The position numbers were made by a program, and so were the translations under genes. Positions 48,163 through 56,085 of a DNA stretch of 64,000 nt are shown here, piece after piece. The notes under the pieces are model-generated. The model was not told the origin of the DNA, searched no databases, and saw only the letters and a program-made list of their open reading frames with translations. Source of the stretch: Stygiolobus caldivivus (GTDB lineage Archaea > Thermoproteota > Thermoprotei_A > Sulfolobales > Sulfolobaceae); NCBI RefSeq assembly GCF_019704315.1, contig NZ_AP024597.1, positions 372,001-436,000 of the forward strand, read 5' to 3'. Every line of letters starts with the position of its first letter. Within the stretch, counting starts at the first letter, position 1.

Positions 48163-48663
48163 CTTTCTTAACCTTTTCAGTGTCTCGTACAGACTCCCTA
48201 AATTTTCAGCCATTATATAAGGGCTATACCTGGAACAGTCCTGAAACCTCTTTACACAAGCGACCTTTATCCGCGAGTCGTAAAAACGCGCAGACAAGAG
48301 ATCTATGGGCGATGCGCCTATAGTGATCGTCTCCATGGGTTCCCATTTCATAAGTTGAAATAGTACTTGGAATGGAGCCCTACTCGGCTTTGTGACTCCG
48401 CTATCGTTACTAATAAACCTAAACTCTGAGAGCCCTATATTTTCCATGATGTGTCTTGTCGTGTCTTTGTTATAGGGTGAAAGGAAAACTACGTTTTCAA
48501 GCTTTACACTCTCTTTCAGTTTATTCAAGAAATCTGGCCAGTCACAAAAAACATCTCTGGTTATACCTATTTCTTCTATTTTTTCTCCCTTATATTTCCT
48601 ATATAAAACATCAGTTAAATCTATTTTTAAAACTACACCGTCAAGCCAGATAGCGTAATTCAT
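48157..48663 (-). CDS. HAD-like hydrolase, degenerate
   Basis: A 168-residue protein with a HAD-like plan: AIWLDGVVLKID where motif I normally reads DxDGT, FLSPYNKD for motif II, TKPSRAPF with the lysine, and GASPIDLLSA for motif IV. The first motif is altered (WLDGV), so phosphatase activity is uncertain. Confidence 0.5.
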   Translation of the reverse strand: MNYAIWLDGVVLKIDLTDVLYRKYKGEKIEEIGITRDVFCDWPDFLNKLKESVKLENVVFLSPYNKDTTRHIMENIGLSEFRFISNDSGVTKPSRAPFQVLFQLMKWEPMETITIGASPIDLLSARFYDSRIKVACVKRFQDCSRYSPYIMAENLGSLYETLKRLRKL

Positions 48664-48706
48664 AACTTAATGAAAGTTAATAAGTTAATATTTTTGTTTT
48701 ATTCGT

Positions 48707-49117
48707 ATGAATATAAATGGTTTTGAATTTCCTGAAGACCTGCTATACTACCCTGAGGAGCATGTGTGGATAAAAATAGAAGGCGATATAATTACGGTAG
48801 GGATAACTTCGCTAGGACAATATATGGCAGGAAAGATATTTGAAGTTTCTACCAAAAATAAGGGAGAGAAAATAAATTCTAGGAGCGTTATTTTCACATT
48901 AGAATCAGCTAAGTGGGTAGGAAAATTCAGGCTCCCGTTAGAAGGTGAGATAGTAGAAGTCAACGAGGCTGTTATCAAAAACCCCGCACTCCTAAATGAT
49001 AACCCTTATGAGGCGTGGATAGTCAAAGTAAAAGGTGTTTATGACGATAAAAAGCTCAAAAAGATTGACGAAGTATCTAAGTTATTTGAAGCCGAGAGTA
49101 GTAGAGTAGTAAGATAA
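48707..49117 (+). CDS. lbpA: LbpA1, GcvH-like lipoate-binding protein
   Basis: A 136-residue GcvH-fold protein. Seen: HVWIKIEGDIITVGIT, then the lipoylation hairpin TLESAKWVGKF with the target Lys69, and NPYEAWIVKVK. In sHdr organisms LbpA carries the sulfur intermediate on its lipoyl arm; true glycine-cleavage GcvH is separate. It ends with a basic tail ESSRVVR. Its own start lies about 45 bases from the divergent HAD-like gene. It differs from LbpA2 in the region after the hairpin. Confidence 0.85.
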   Translation: MNINGFEFPEDLLYYPEEHVWIKIEGDIITVGITSLGQYMAGKIFEVSTKNKGEKINSRSVIFTLESAKWVGKFRLPLEGEIVEVNEAVIKNPALLNDNPYEAWIVKVKGVYDDKKLKKIDEVSKLFEAESSRVVR

Positions 49118-49225
49118 GGGAATTAAAAAGTAATTTTTTCTCAATTTTTGACTAAAATTACTTTTCCTATATCTAAAGCAAAACATTTTTATTATTTCCA
49201 TGAAAGATAATAAAGAGGGTTTTAT

Positions 49226-49672
49226 ATGGCGAACGTCTCAAATTGTGAGATACCTGAAAACCTGTACTACTTTATTGAGGGGAAAAACACTGTATGGGCT
49301 AAGGCTGAAAGCCCAGATACAATAGTAGTTGGAATAACTGATCTAGCACAAACGATGGCTGGAAAAGTAGTAAAAGTTAGGCTTAAGAAAAAGGGGACTA
49401 AGGTAGAGAAAGGTAAACCAGTAGCGACTATGGAAAGCGGAAAGTGGGCCGGTCCTGTCCCTGCCCCGGTAGCAGGTGAAATTGTCGATGTTAACGCTGA
49501 AGTAGAGAAAAACCCAGTTGTTGTTAACCAAGATCCATACGGTAAAGGTTGGCTCGTTAAAATGAAGGTCAATAACCCTGAAGACCTGAAACAGCTGGCG
49601 ACTGGTTCAGCTGCAGTCTCGAAACTTACAGAATTAATCAATTCCGAAAAGCTACAGTGTAAGAGGCTGTGA
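49226..49672 (+). CDS. lbpA: LbpA2, GcvH-like lipoate-binding protein
   Basis: A 148-residue GcvH-fold protein with TMESGKWAGPV as the lipoylation hairpin (Lys73) and PVAGEIVDVNAEVEKNP after it. N-terminal and C-terminal cysteines (SNCEIP, LQCKRL) are absent from LbpA1. It is followed after one base by a second fused lipoate ligase, an arrangement that suggests dedicated modification. Two different LbpA proteins are known in some sHdr organisms. Confidence 0.87.
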   Translation: MANVSNCEIPENLYYFIEGKNTVWAKAESPDTIVVGITDLAQTMAGKVVKVRLKKKGTKVEKGKPVATMESGKWAGPVPAPVAGEIVDVNAEVEKNPVVVNQDPYGKGWLVKMKVNNPEDLKQLATGSAAVSKLTELINSEKLQCKRL

Positions 49673-49673
49673 A

Positions 49674-50768
49674 ATGAGTTGGCGTTTTGTTTCGTTACCT
49701 CCCCAAGACGGTTACCATATGGTAACCTCTTTTGTTTCTGTAGCCGATTATGTATCTAGGGGAGGTAAAGATACACTCCTTGTTTTTTATGCTGACAAAC
49801 CTTTCGTAAACGTAGGAGTACATCAGGAAGTATGGTTAGAAGTAAACCTGGAATTCACTAAGAAAATGGGTATATCAGTAGTAAGGAGAGATTTAGGAGG
49901 AGGGACAGTAGTAATAACTCCGGGGGAGCATGACTACTTTATTGTAGTCAGAGCCGAGGAGGCACCAAGCACACCCAAAGCACTTTACGAGAAGTATTTA
50001 ACACCGGTAGTCAACGTCCTAAAGTCTTATGGTATTAATGCAGAACTGAGAGACCAAGATATTGTAGTAAACGGGAAAAAAATAAGCGGAAACGGTGCAA
50101 TGACCTATGATAAAGCGGTAGTAGTCACCGGGAATATTCTACTCAGTCTGGATGTAGACTTAATAAGTAAATGCGTAAAGGTCCCCTCAGAGAAGTTTAG
50201 AGATAAGATGGCGAAAGAAATGAGCGATTGGTTAACAAGTGTCGAGAAGGAAATAGGGTATGTACCACCTAGGGAAGAAATAAACAAGAGGCTTAAAGAA
50301 GAATTCGAAAAATGGTTAAACGTAAAATTTGAAGACGCATCATTAACTCCAGAAGAGATACAGCTATGGGAAAAATTAGCCAGAGACAAGATGAACGAAG
50401 AGTGGGTATACTATAAAGACAATAGGCATCCGGAATTAAAAACGGAAAGGTGCGTTAAAATCAATAACGCGGTAGCCCTATGTCATATTGATTATAAGGC
50501 TAGAAAACTACTAAGGATAACAGTAAAAATAGTAAGCAAAAAGATAGATGAAATATCTATTTCAGGCGACTTCTTTGTAATGTCTCCTAAAGGTTTCATA
50601 GAGGAGTTAGAAGATAGTCTAAAGGGTGTGGACGTGGCTAAGTACCAAGAGGTAGTTAAAAAAATGTTTGAGGACAAAAAGCCGGTAATATTCGGTTTTG
50701 CTGCGGATGACCTTATAAAAGCTATAGATGAGCTAATGAAAAAACCCGAGGTCCAAGAAGTCATATAG
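49674..50768 (+). CDS. sHdr-type lipoate:protein ligase 2
   Basis: A 364-residue LplA-fold ligase: VVRRDLGGGTVVIT near residues 69-82, QDIVVNGKKISGNGAM with the active lysine, and a C-terminal domain with ISGDFFVMS. Same overall plan as 45149-46183, but clearly diverged (RRDLGGG against RRPTGGG). Directly after LbpA2, so LbpA2 is its likely target. Convergent 8-base overlap with the CBS gene. Confidence 0.83.
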   Translation: MSWRFVSLPPQDGYHMVTSFVSVADYVSRGGKDTLLVFYADKPFVNVGVHQEVWLEVNLEFTKKMGISVVRRDLGGGTVVITPGEHDYFIVVRAEEAPSTPKALYEKYLTPVVNVLKSYGINAELRDQDIVVNGKKISGNGAMTYDKAVVVTGNILLSLDVDLISKCVKVPSEKFRDKMAKEMSDWLTSVEKEIGYVPPREEINKRLKEEFEKWLNVKFEDASLTPEEIQLWEKLARDKMNEEWVYYKDNRHPELKTERCVKINNAVALCHIDYKARKLLRITVKIVSKKIDEISISGDFFVMSPKGFIEELEDSLKGVDVAKYQEVVKKMFEDKKPVIFGFAADDLIKAIDELMKKPEVQEVI

Positions 50769-51480
50769 ACATAACAGCTAGCAGTTCCCTTTCGCTTATG
50801 CTCCCAAGGAGCGTAACCGGGTCGACCACAGGGAGAAACCCTATATTTTTTTCAGCCATTAAGAGTCTGGCGGTTTCTGCACTTGAGTCCGGAGTGACTT
50901 TGTAAATAGATATAGTCATGAAGTCGTATGCCCTTATACCTTTTAACGTCTTCTTAGCCAAAAGTGCCCTCCCAATATCTTTAGCTGATATCACACCTAT
51001 AGGCTTCTTACCATCAATAATTACAGCATGTCTCTTCCAATACGACTGCATCACTTCTACAATTTCTGAGAGGTCACTATCCGGTGTCGCGATCACTGGG
51101 TCTACGTTCATTACATCCCCTACTCTTACATTTGGTTCTACCTTACAATGCCTGATTAAGTCCCTTTCTGTAACTACTCCCATTATTCTTGCTCCATCGC
51201 CTACAATAAGCGAACCTACTCCTTCAGATGTTACTACCCTACATGCTTCCTTGACTGGAGAAGTAGGAGTTATAAAAAGTAAATCTCTTGACATAACCTT
51301 TTCAACGGGTGCCTTAAGGTCTTTCCAGTTATATACTAAGTCCCTAATTGTAACAATACCATCTTGTTCAACTAATAGCCTTCTTATATTATTTTCTAGC
51401 ATAATTTCCAGAGCCTTTTCTACGGTAGTACTTTTAGAGACCTTTATGACATTCTGTGTCATTATATCTTTTACTAACAT
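50761..51480 (-). CDS. Four-CBS-domain protein
   Basis: A 239-residue protein made of four CBS units (two Bateman modules), with repeated DIMTQNVIKVS, VMSRDLLFITPTS, VMNVDPVIATPDS and FMTISIYKVTPDS starts and GVVTERDLI / GVISAKDIG ends. CBS pairs sense adenine nucleotides or metals and control partner proteins. Its ATG overlaps by one base (TAATG) with the stop of a 46-residue gene upstream, which may be its partner. Confidence 0.85.
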   Translation of the reverse strand: MLVKDIMTQNVIKVSKSTTVEKALEIMLENNIRRLLVEQDGIVTIRDLVYNWKDLKAPVEKVMSRDLLFITPTSPVKEACRVVTSEGVGSLIVGDGARIMGVVTERDLIRHCKVEPNVRVGDVMNVDPVIATPDSDLSEIVEVMQSYWKRHAVIIDGKKPIGVISAKDIGRALLAKKTLKGIRAYDFMTISIYKVTPDSSAETARLLMAEKNIGFLPVVDPVTLLGSISERELLAVMSI

Positions 51481-51620
51481 TACTTAGCACTCTCTGGGTT
51501 AAGGCCGTGAGCTCTAAAGCATTCCTCGACAGTAATGTATTTCCACATAGCCTCGGGTTTATAGCACTCCATTGCCGGATTTTCTCCTTCAACTTTTTGT
51601 TGCATAACCGTCATAGCCAT
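51480..51620 (-). CDS. Small protein, 46 residues, coupled to the CBS gene
   Basis: An ATG at 51620 opens 46 codons whose TAA overlaps the CBS start codon by one base (TAATG), a classic coupling signal. TTTAATATAATTTAT about 15-30 bases upstream is a good TATA region, so the gene is probably leaderless. Two cysteines (AMECYKPE and VEECFRAHG). No family recognised. It is probably the first gene of the CBS transcript. Confidence 0.65.
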   Translation of the reverse strand: MAMTVMQQKVEGENPAMECYKPEAMWKYITVEECFRAHGLNPESAK

Positions 51621-51661
51621 CAAAGATAAATTATATTAAAAAAGAAAAAAATTTTACTCAT

Positions 51662-52108
51662 ATGAAAGTAAAAGTTGGAAATCTCGAATTAGAAGTAGTA
51701 GGAGAGATTGACATTGAGGGAAAGACGTATAAGGTAGTAGAAGTACCTGATTCTACAGAGTTTAAAGGCTTTCCGCCGTCCTGGGAGACAGTTAAGAGCT
51801 CAATGTTAACCTGGAGGCCGTATTTTAAAGGAAAGATGGTTGAAGAAGAAGGAAAGTTTATACCAATCGTAAATGATTACGTACTTTATATGTCACAACA
51901 AATGTATGAGTTGTTAGTGGATATATATTATACGTTTAAAGCCAATAAAGCACCCCTTGAGGTTAATATAAGCACAGTAGTGACAAGAGAAATAGAGAAG
52001 TACGAAGAAAGGCTCGGTAGAAATCTCTCCCCAGAGGAAAAGACCCAAATGTACATCAATTACTCAGTAGACCTAGCAATACTTAGGGATATAGGGATGA
52101 TATCATGA
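51662..52108 (+). CDS. Hypothetical protein, 148 residues, sHdr region
   Basis: A soluble protein: an N-terminal beta part (VKVGNLELEVVGEIDIEGK), then FPPSWETVKSSMLTWRPYF, and a helical end (VTREIEKYEERLGRNLSPEEK). No cysteine and no family recognised. Overlaps the OsmC-family gene by 4 bases (ATGA), so the two are co-translated. Divergent from the 46-residue gene with about 40 bases between. Confidence 0.6.
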   Translation: MKVKVGNLELEVVGEIDIEGKTYKVVEVPDSTEFKGFPPSWETVKSSMLTWRPYFKGKMVEEEGKFIPIVNDYVLYMSQQMYELLVDIYYTFKANKAPLEVNISTVVTREIEKYEERLGRNLSPEEKTQMYINYSVDLAILRDIGMIS

Positions 52109-52515
52109 TGATTTTTACAGCCGAAGGAGAACTTGAAGGGGATCACGTGAAGATAACTAGTGATAATACAGAACTAAATATAGGACTCTTCGGCTCTGAC
52201 TACCCTACTCCAGAAGAAATACTTTTAACCTCTGCGTTATCTTGCTTAATGCTTACCGTTTATTACATCGCTAGAGAAAAGAAATTGAAACTAAACGCGC
52301 TCAAAGGGTATATCGAAGGAACTTTAGACCCTAAGGGTTTTCAAGGAGATCCCAACATACCTCCCGGTTTCTTAGAGATTAAATATGAAGTCGAAGTTAG
52401 TGCAGAAAATAGGGAATTATTAGAAAAAGTCTTAGAAGAATCCGAAAGGAGGTGTCCTCTAAAAGACACTCTCACGAGAAGTATTAAAGTAGATGTTAAA
52501 TGGAAAATAATTTAA
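52105..52515 (+). CDS. OsmC/Ohr-family protein
   Basis: A 136-residue OsmC-fold protein: YPTPEEILLTSALSCLMLTV with Cys47 and RRCPLKDTLTRS with Cys117, the paired cysteines of the family. OsmC proteins reduce organic peroxides or bind hydrophobic thiols, often using lipoyl-linked electrons in bacteria (Ohr uses dihydrolipoamide). A lipoyl link fits this neighbourhood well but is inferred. Confidence 0.82.
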   Translation: MMIFTAEGELEGDHVKITSDNTELNIGLFGSDYPTPEEILLTSALSCLMLTVYYIAREKKLKLNALKGYIEGTLDPKGFQGDPNIPPGFLEIKYEVEVSAENRELLEKVLEESERRCPLKDTLTRSIKVDVKWKII

Positions 52516-52548
52516 ATCTTTTTTAATAAAATCAATTTGCGATGTGAA

Positions 52549-52875
52549 ATGTCTGAAGAGCTAATGAAACCGGGGGAAAGGCAGCTTAAAGAAATGATTC
52601 CTTACATTATGGATTTAATAGACAACCTCAACAACCTGCTGGCTGAAAATGAGGCAATATTAGCCGAGAAAGGAATAGCTAGAAAACTTAGCGTTATATT
52701 ATCTATAATTACTTTACATAGGTACTATCCTGATGTATTTATGAAAGAAGTATGGGACCAATTACTACAGACAATAGACCAACTGAAACAAATACCGGAA
52801 GTCTCAGGCAAGTTGAGTGATATTTTAAACGATATAGAGAAGTTAAACGAATTGAAGAAAGAAGCTGGAATTTAA
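52549..52875 (+). CDS. Hypothetical helical protein, 108 residues
   Basis: An all-helical protein from MSEELMK, with LIDNLNNLLAENEAILAEKG and LSDILNDIEKLNELKKEAG. It resembles the DUF1641 repeat protein in composition, though I cannot show homology. No cysteines after the chosen start. Starts about 33 bases after the OsmC gene. Confidence 0.5.
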   Translation: MSEELMKPGERQLKEMIPYIMDLIDNLNNLLAENEAILAEKGIARKLSVILSIITLHRYYPDVFMKEVWDQLLQTIDQLKQIPEVSGKLSDILNDIEKLNELKKEAGI

Positions 52876-52973
52876 GTTACTAACACTCTACTAAAATTCT
52901 TCTTTTTATTCCTTACTATCTCTTATTTATTTAATCAGTGTATCACATATATCCCTTTTTATTGAGCTATTCC

Positions 52974-53098
52974 ATAGTGTCGTTATTAAGCTACGAACTA
53001 GCACGAAAGGAACCTTACCCCGGAGCTACGGTGTGGGACAAGGACTTAATATGTCTGAAGTAATATAAAGAGACTCTATGGCTTAGTGACGACACTAT
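52974..53098. repeat. 125-bp element with inverted terminal repeats (MITE- or RNA-like)
   Basis: ATAGTGTCGTTATTAAGC at 52974-52991 pairs with GCTTAGTGACGACACTAT at 53081-53098, 16 of 18 bases. Inside, CCTT/AAGG, CCG/CGG and CCC/GGG segments could form a further stem. Part of the interior resembles the 18.1-kb region. No reading frame. A miniature transposable element or a structured RNA are both possible. Confidence 0.5.
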
Positions 53099-53166
53099 AA
53101 GCTGTTTAATTACTTAAATCCTCGAAATAACAAGATTTTTTAACCATTAGAATTATTCTATTTACG

Positions 53167-54372
53167 ATGGGGCGTAAATCAATTACGACAAGTCGTAATT
53201 TAATAAACATGATAAAGTTCTTTGGACCAGCTTGGCTCGTAATGATGGCAGATATGGACGCAAGTAGTACTATAGGTGCAATGGAAACTGGGATAACCTA
53301 CGGCTATAAACTAGTGTGGTTCCTGCTTTTACTTGCAATACCTCTCTACATTATCCAAGAGGTATCAGGAAGAATAGGCGTAGTTACTGGAAAAGGACTG
53401 GGTGAATTAGTGAGGGAAAACTTTAGCAAAACCATATCGATGGCTATCGCGATGCCTATGTTCCTGACTGACGTAGTTACGTATATAATCGAATATATAG
53501 GAGTAGGGATAGGGTTGGCTATCTTAGGAATACCGTTAATCTTAGGCGTGCCTTTGGCCTTTATTTTGCACCTCTTAATTGTTTACAATAGAAAGTACAC
53601 GATAACTGAGAGGATACTTCTTATCATCTCATCTACCTTAATCATAGGTTTTGCTTCCACTTTGCTGATCAGGGGGGTGATCCCGTCCTGTCCATTATTC
53701 TATTTTGAGCCAACCCCAAACTTTCTCTTCTTTCTTGCTGCCAATGCAGGTGCTGTGATAATGCCTTTTATGCTATTTTTTCAAGCATCTGCCACAGCCG
53801 AGAAACTGTCCTTCCTAGGAAAATTCGAAAAAGAGGAAGCTATCAGGGCTATGAAGGTGGAAACTTTGGTAGGCAGTATAGTAACTGAAGTATTAATGGT
53901 GATAGTAGAAATGGCTTCAACCGGGATATCTAGCAATGTTGACATTTACTCACCTTCAAAGCTAGCATACGCTTTCGCTGCTATAGCAGGGCCTTTTTCT
54001 CCTTACTTATTTGGCTTGGGATTAATAGGTGCAGCTTTTCTAGCTCTGGTAGTCATATCTCTTGGGAGTTCATGGGGCACAGCAGAAGCACTGGGAATTC
54101 CAAGAAACAGATCTTTTAGCCTATATTTAATTGAAAGTATCCCAGCTGTAATAATAACTCTTCTCATCCCAAGGGATATGTTAGGAAACGTAGTCCTTAA
54201 CCTTTTATCTCTTTTCGTTATAATTTTGATAGGCCCCGCTATAGTTATGGGAATTTTAGTAAATAATTCGAAGATCATGGGTATATATAAAAACTCGTTA
54301 ATACAGAATTTACTATATTGGACAAGTGTAGTTTTAATATTTGCTTTAGGGGTAATTTCTATTTTCTCGTAA
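53167..54372 (+). CDS. Nramp-related metal transporter without the DPGN motif
   Basis: A 401-residue protein with about 11 hydrophobic segments and the Nramp plan: GPAWLVMMADMDASS in the first helix and GAVIMPFMLFFQAS in the sixth. Canonical Nramp has DPGN and MPHN there; here they are DASS (31-34) and MPFM, so the metal site is changed. Relatives with such changes move Mg or Al ions, or are of unknown use. TTTTTAACC about 30 bases before the ATG. Confidence 0.75.
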   Translation: MGRKSITTSRNLINMIKFFGPAWLVMMADMDASSTIGAMETGITYGYKLVWFLLLLAIPLYIIQEVSGRIGVVTGKGLGELVRENFSKTISMAIAMPMFLTDVVTYIIEYIGVGIGLAILGIPLILGVPLAFILHLLIVYNRKYTITERILLIISSTLIIGFASTLLIRGVIPSCPLFYFEPTPNFLFFLAANAGAVIMPFMLFFQASATAEKLSFLGKFEKEEAIRAMKVETLVGSIVTEVLMVIVEMASTGISSNVDIYSPSKLAYAFAAIAGPFSPYLFGLGLIGAAFLALVVISLGSSWGTAEALGIPRNRSFSLYLIESIPAVIITLLIPRDMLGNVVLNLLSLFVIILIGPAIVMGILVNNSKIMGIYKNSLIQNLLYWTSVVLIFALGVISIFS

Positions 54373-54430
54373 CTAAAAGGACAATTACTATATTAAAACA
54401 AATAGAAATTACAAGGGAATCCTTGATTAT

Positions 54431-54459
54431 ACCCGGTTAGTTAATAAAGGGTGACAATA
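54431..54459. repeat. 29-bp sequence shared with 18054-18082
   Basis: ACCC-GT-AGTTAATAAAGGG is shared, with about 23 of 29 bases matching. Both copies lie just downstream of membrane protein genes and contain a short CCC/GGG stem. Possibly a terminator-linked repeat. Confidence 0.35.
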
Positions 54460-54507
54460 CAGTTAGTCCTTGACAAAGTATGAAAAGAAAAAGAAAAAAT
54501 AAAGAGT

Positions 54508-55980
54508 TTACTTAGCTTTTACCTCCTTATTCTCTTTAGCTATAATTTCTTTACCATGCCTAAGCTTGCCTAAGGGTACTGTTTCAAACATCCTTACTAC
54601 TTCCTCTAAGGACATACCTTTTGTCTCGGGTAAGAATAAAATAACAAACGCTAGAGCTATAACATCTAGTGCTGAAAATACGAACATACTTCCGGATAAG
54701 CCTATCGTTGATAACATTACTGGGAAAACCTCTATAAGGGCAAAATTGGCCAGCCAATCTATTATAGCACCTATAGCAGCCATTCTTCCTCTTACTCTCG
54801 TATCAAAATATTCAGCCTGGATCAACCAACCCGTACCGCCTACTCCATAAGCGAAGAATATTATGAATCCTGCAAATGCTATTAATACACCAAACAAGAA
54901 GTTGGTAAGGACGGAAATCCCACCAATTAAATCAGATATTAACATTCCTATATATGCAGATATGCCTAATGTTCTTCTCCCTATTCTATCTATATATCGG
55001 AACGCAATATATGTAGCAGCTACATTTATAGCAGCTAATACGGTAGACTCCAATACTGATTCAATGATACTGTAAACAGGGTTTGAAGTAGTACCGAAAA
55101 TATGCAACTTAGATAATACTGTAGGCCCGTAGTAGAAAGGAACATTTATCCCAGTTATTTGTTGAAATACTAGCCATAAACCCACTATTAATAATGCTTT
55201 TTTAGTGGCTTTAGATAACCTATAAGTTTCTTTTTTCTCGTTTATAAGTTCATTTCTAATATTCTTTAAATCTGAGTCAGAAATTTCCATCCCAAACTTC
55301 ATGAGATCTTTTTTCAATCTTTCAAATTTTCCATTATATATCATCCACCGGGGTGATTCTGGCATTAAAAATCTAAATAACAGGCCTACTACTGCAGGTA
55401 TAGCTGCTAGACCTAGTAATAACCTCCAGTCAATTGTATATGCCAAGGAGGGAGATATGAACAGAACAAAAGACCCTATAAGATATGAGCCCAATATACC
55501 TATAGTAATCATCCACTGCTGCATAATAGCTAATGTTCCTCGTTTGTCTTTTGGAGCATATTCTGTTATATAAGCAGTAGCTACTGCAGAATCTGCACCT
55601 ATTGCTATTCCTATTATAGTCCTCATTATAAGGAGCATTAGCCCATTTATGGTTAGTGCAGATAGAATAGCAGCTCCAGTATAAATTCCGGCGTCTATAA
55701 TCAAAAGTGACTTCCTTCCGTATCGGTCTGTATAAAAATAAGCTATTAGAGCACCTATCGCTGCTCCTAAAGATGCACTAGCTACTTCATAACCGTATAA
55801 GAGCCCAGAATAATGATAAGGAGTTAAGGGGGCCACTGTACCGATTACAGCGGTATCATACCCAAAGAGGAAGCCGCCAATTGCAGCTAAAATCGTTATT
55901 ATCCAGTAGAATCTATTAACCTTTTTACTGTCTAGCACTCTTAAAACTTCTTCTATTGAATTATAATTTCCGCCTGCCAT
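54508..55980 (-). CDS. MFS sugar-porter-type transporter
   Basis: About 490 residues with 12 hydrophobic segments and sugar-porter signatures: GYDTAVIGTVAPL, DRYGRKSLL, PESPRWMI, QQITGINVPFYYGP and PETKGMSLEE. The ATG at 55980 has TTTATAAAG about 25-30 bases upstream and replaces a less likely TTG 18 bases earlier. In Sulfolobales such proteins move sugars, organic acids or phosphate. Confidence 0.83.
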   Translation of the reverse strand: MAGGNYNSIEEVLRVLDSKKVNRFYWIITILAAIGGFLFGYDTAVIGTVAPLTPYHYSGLLYGYEVASASLGAAIGALIAYFYTDRYGRKSLLIIDAGIYTGAAILSALTINGLMLLIMRTIIGIAIGADSAVATAYITEYAPKDKRGTLAIMQQWMITIGILGSYLIGSFVLFISPSLAYTIDWRLLLGLAAIPAVVGLLFRFLMPESPRWMIYNGKFERLKKDLMKFGMEISDSDLKNIRNELINEKKETYRLSKATKKALLIVGLWLVFQQITGINVPFYYGPTVLSKLHIFGTTSNPVYSIIESVLESTVLAAINVAATYIAFRYIDRIGRRTLGISAYIGMLISDLIGGISVLTNFLFGVLIAFAGFIIFFAYGVGGTGWLIQAEYFDTRVRGRMAAIGAIIDWLANFALIEVFPVMLSTIGLSGSMFVFSALDVIALAFVILFLPETKGMSLEEVVRMFETVPLGKLRHGKEIIAKENKEVKAK

Positions 55981-56085
55981 AATTTTATATATTCTCAAAA
56001 CTTTATAAAATCTCCTTAATAATAAATGTTAATTATAAAAATATAAACTTTTATAATGTTAATCTAAACCAAATATAAGCTATCC

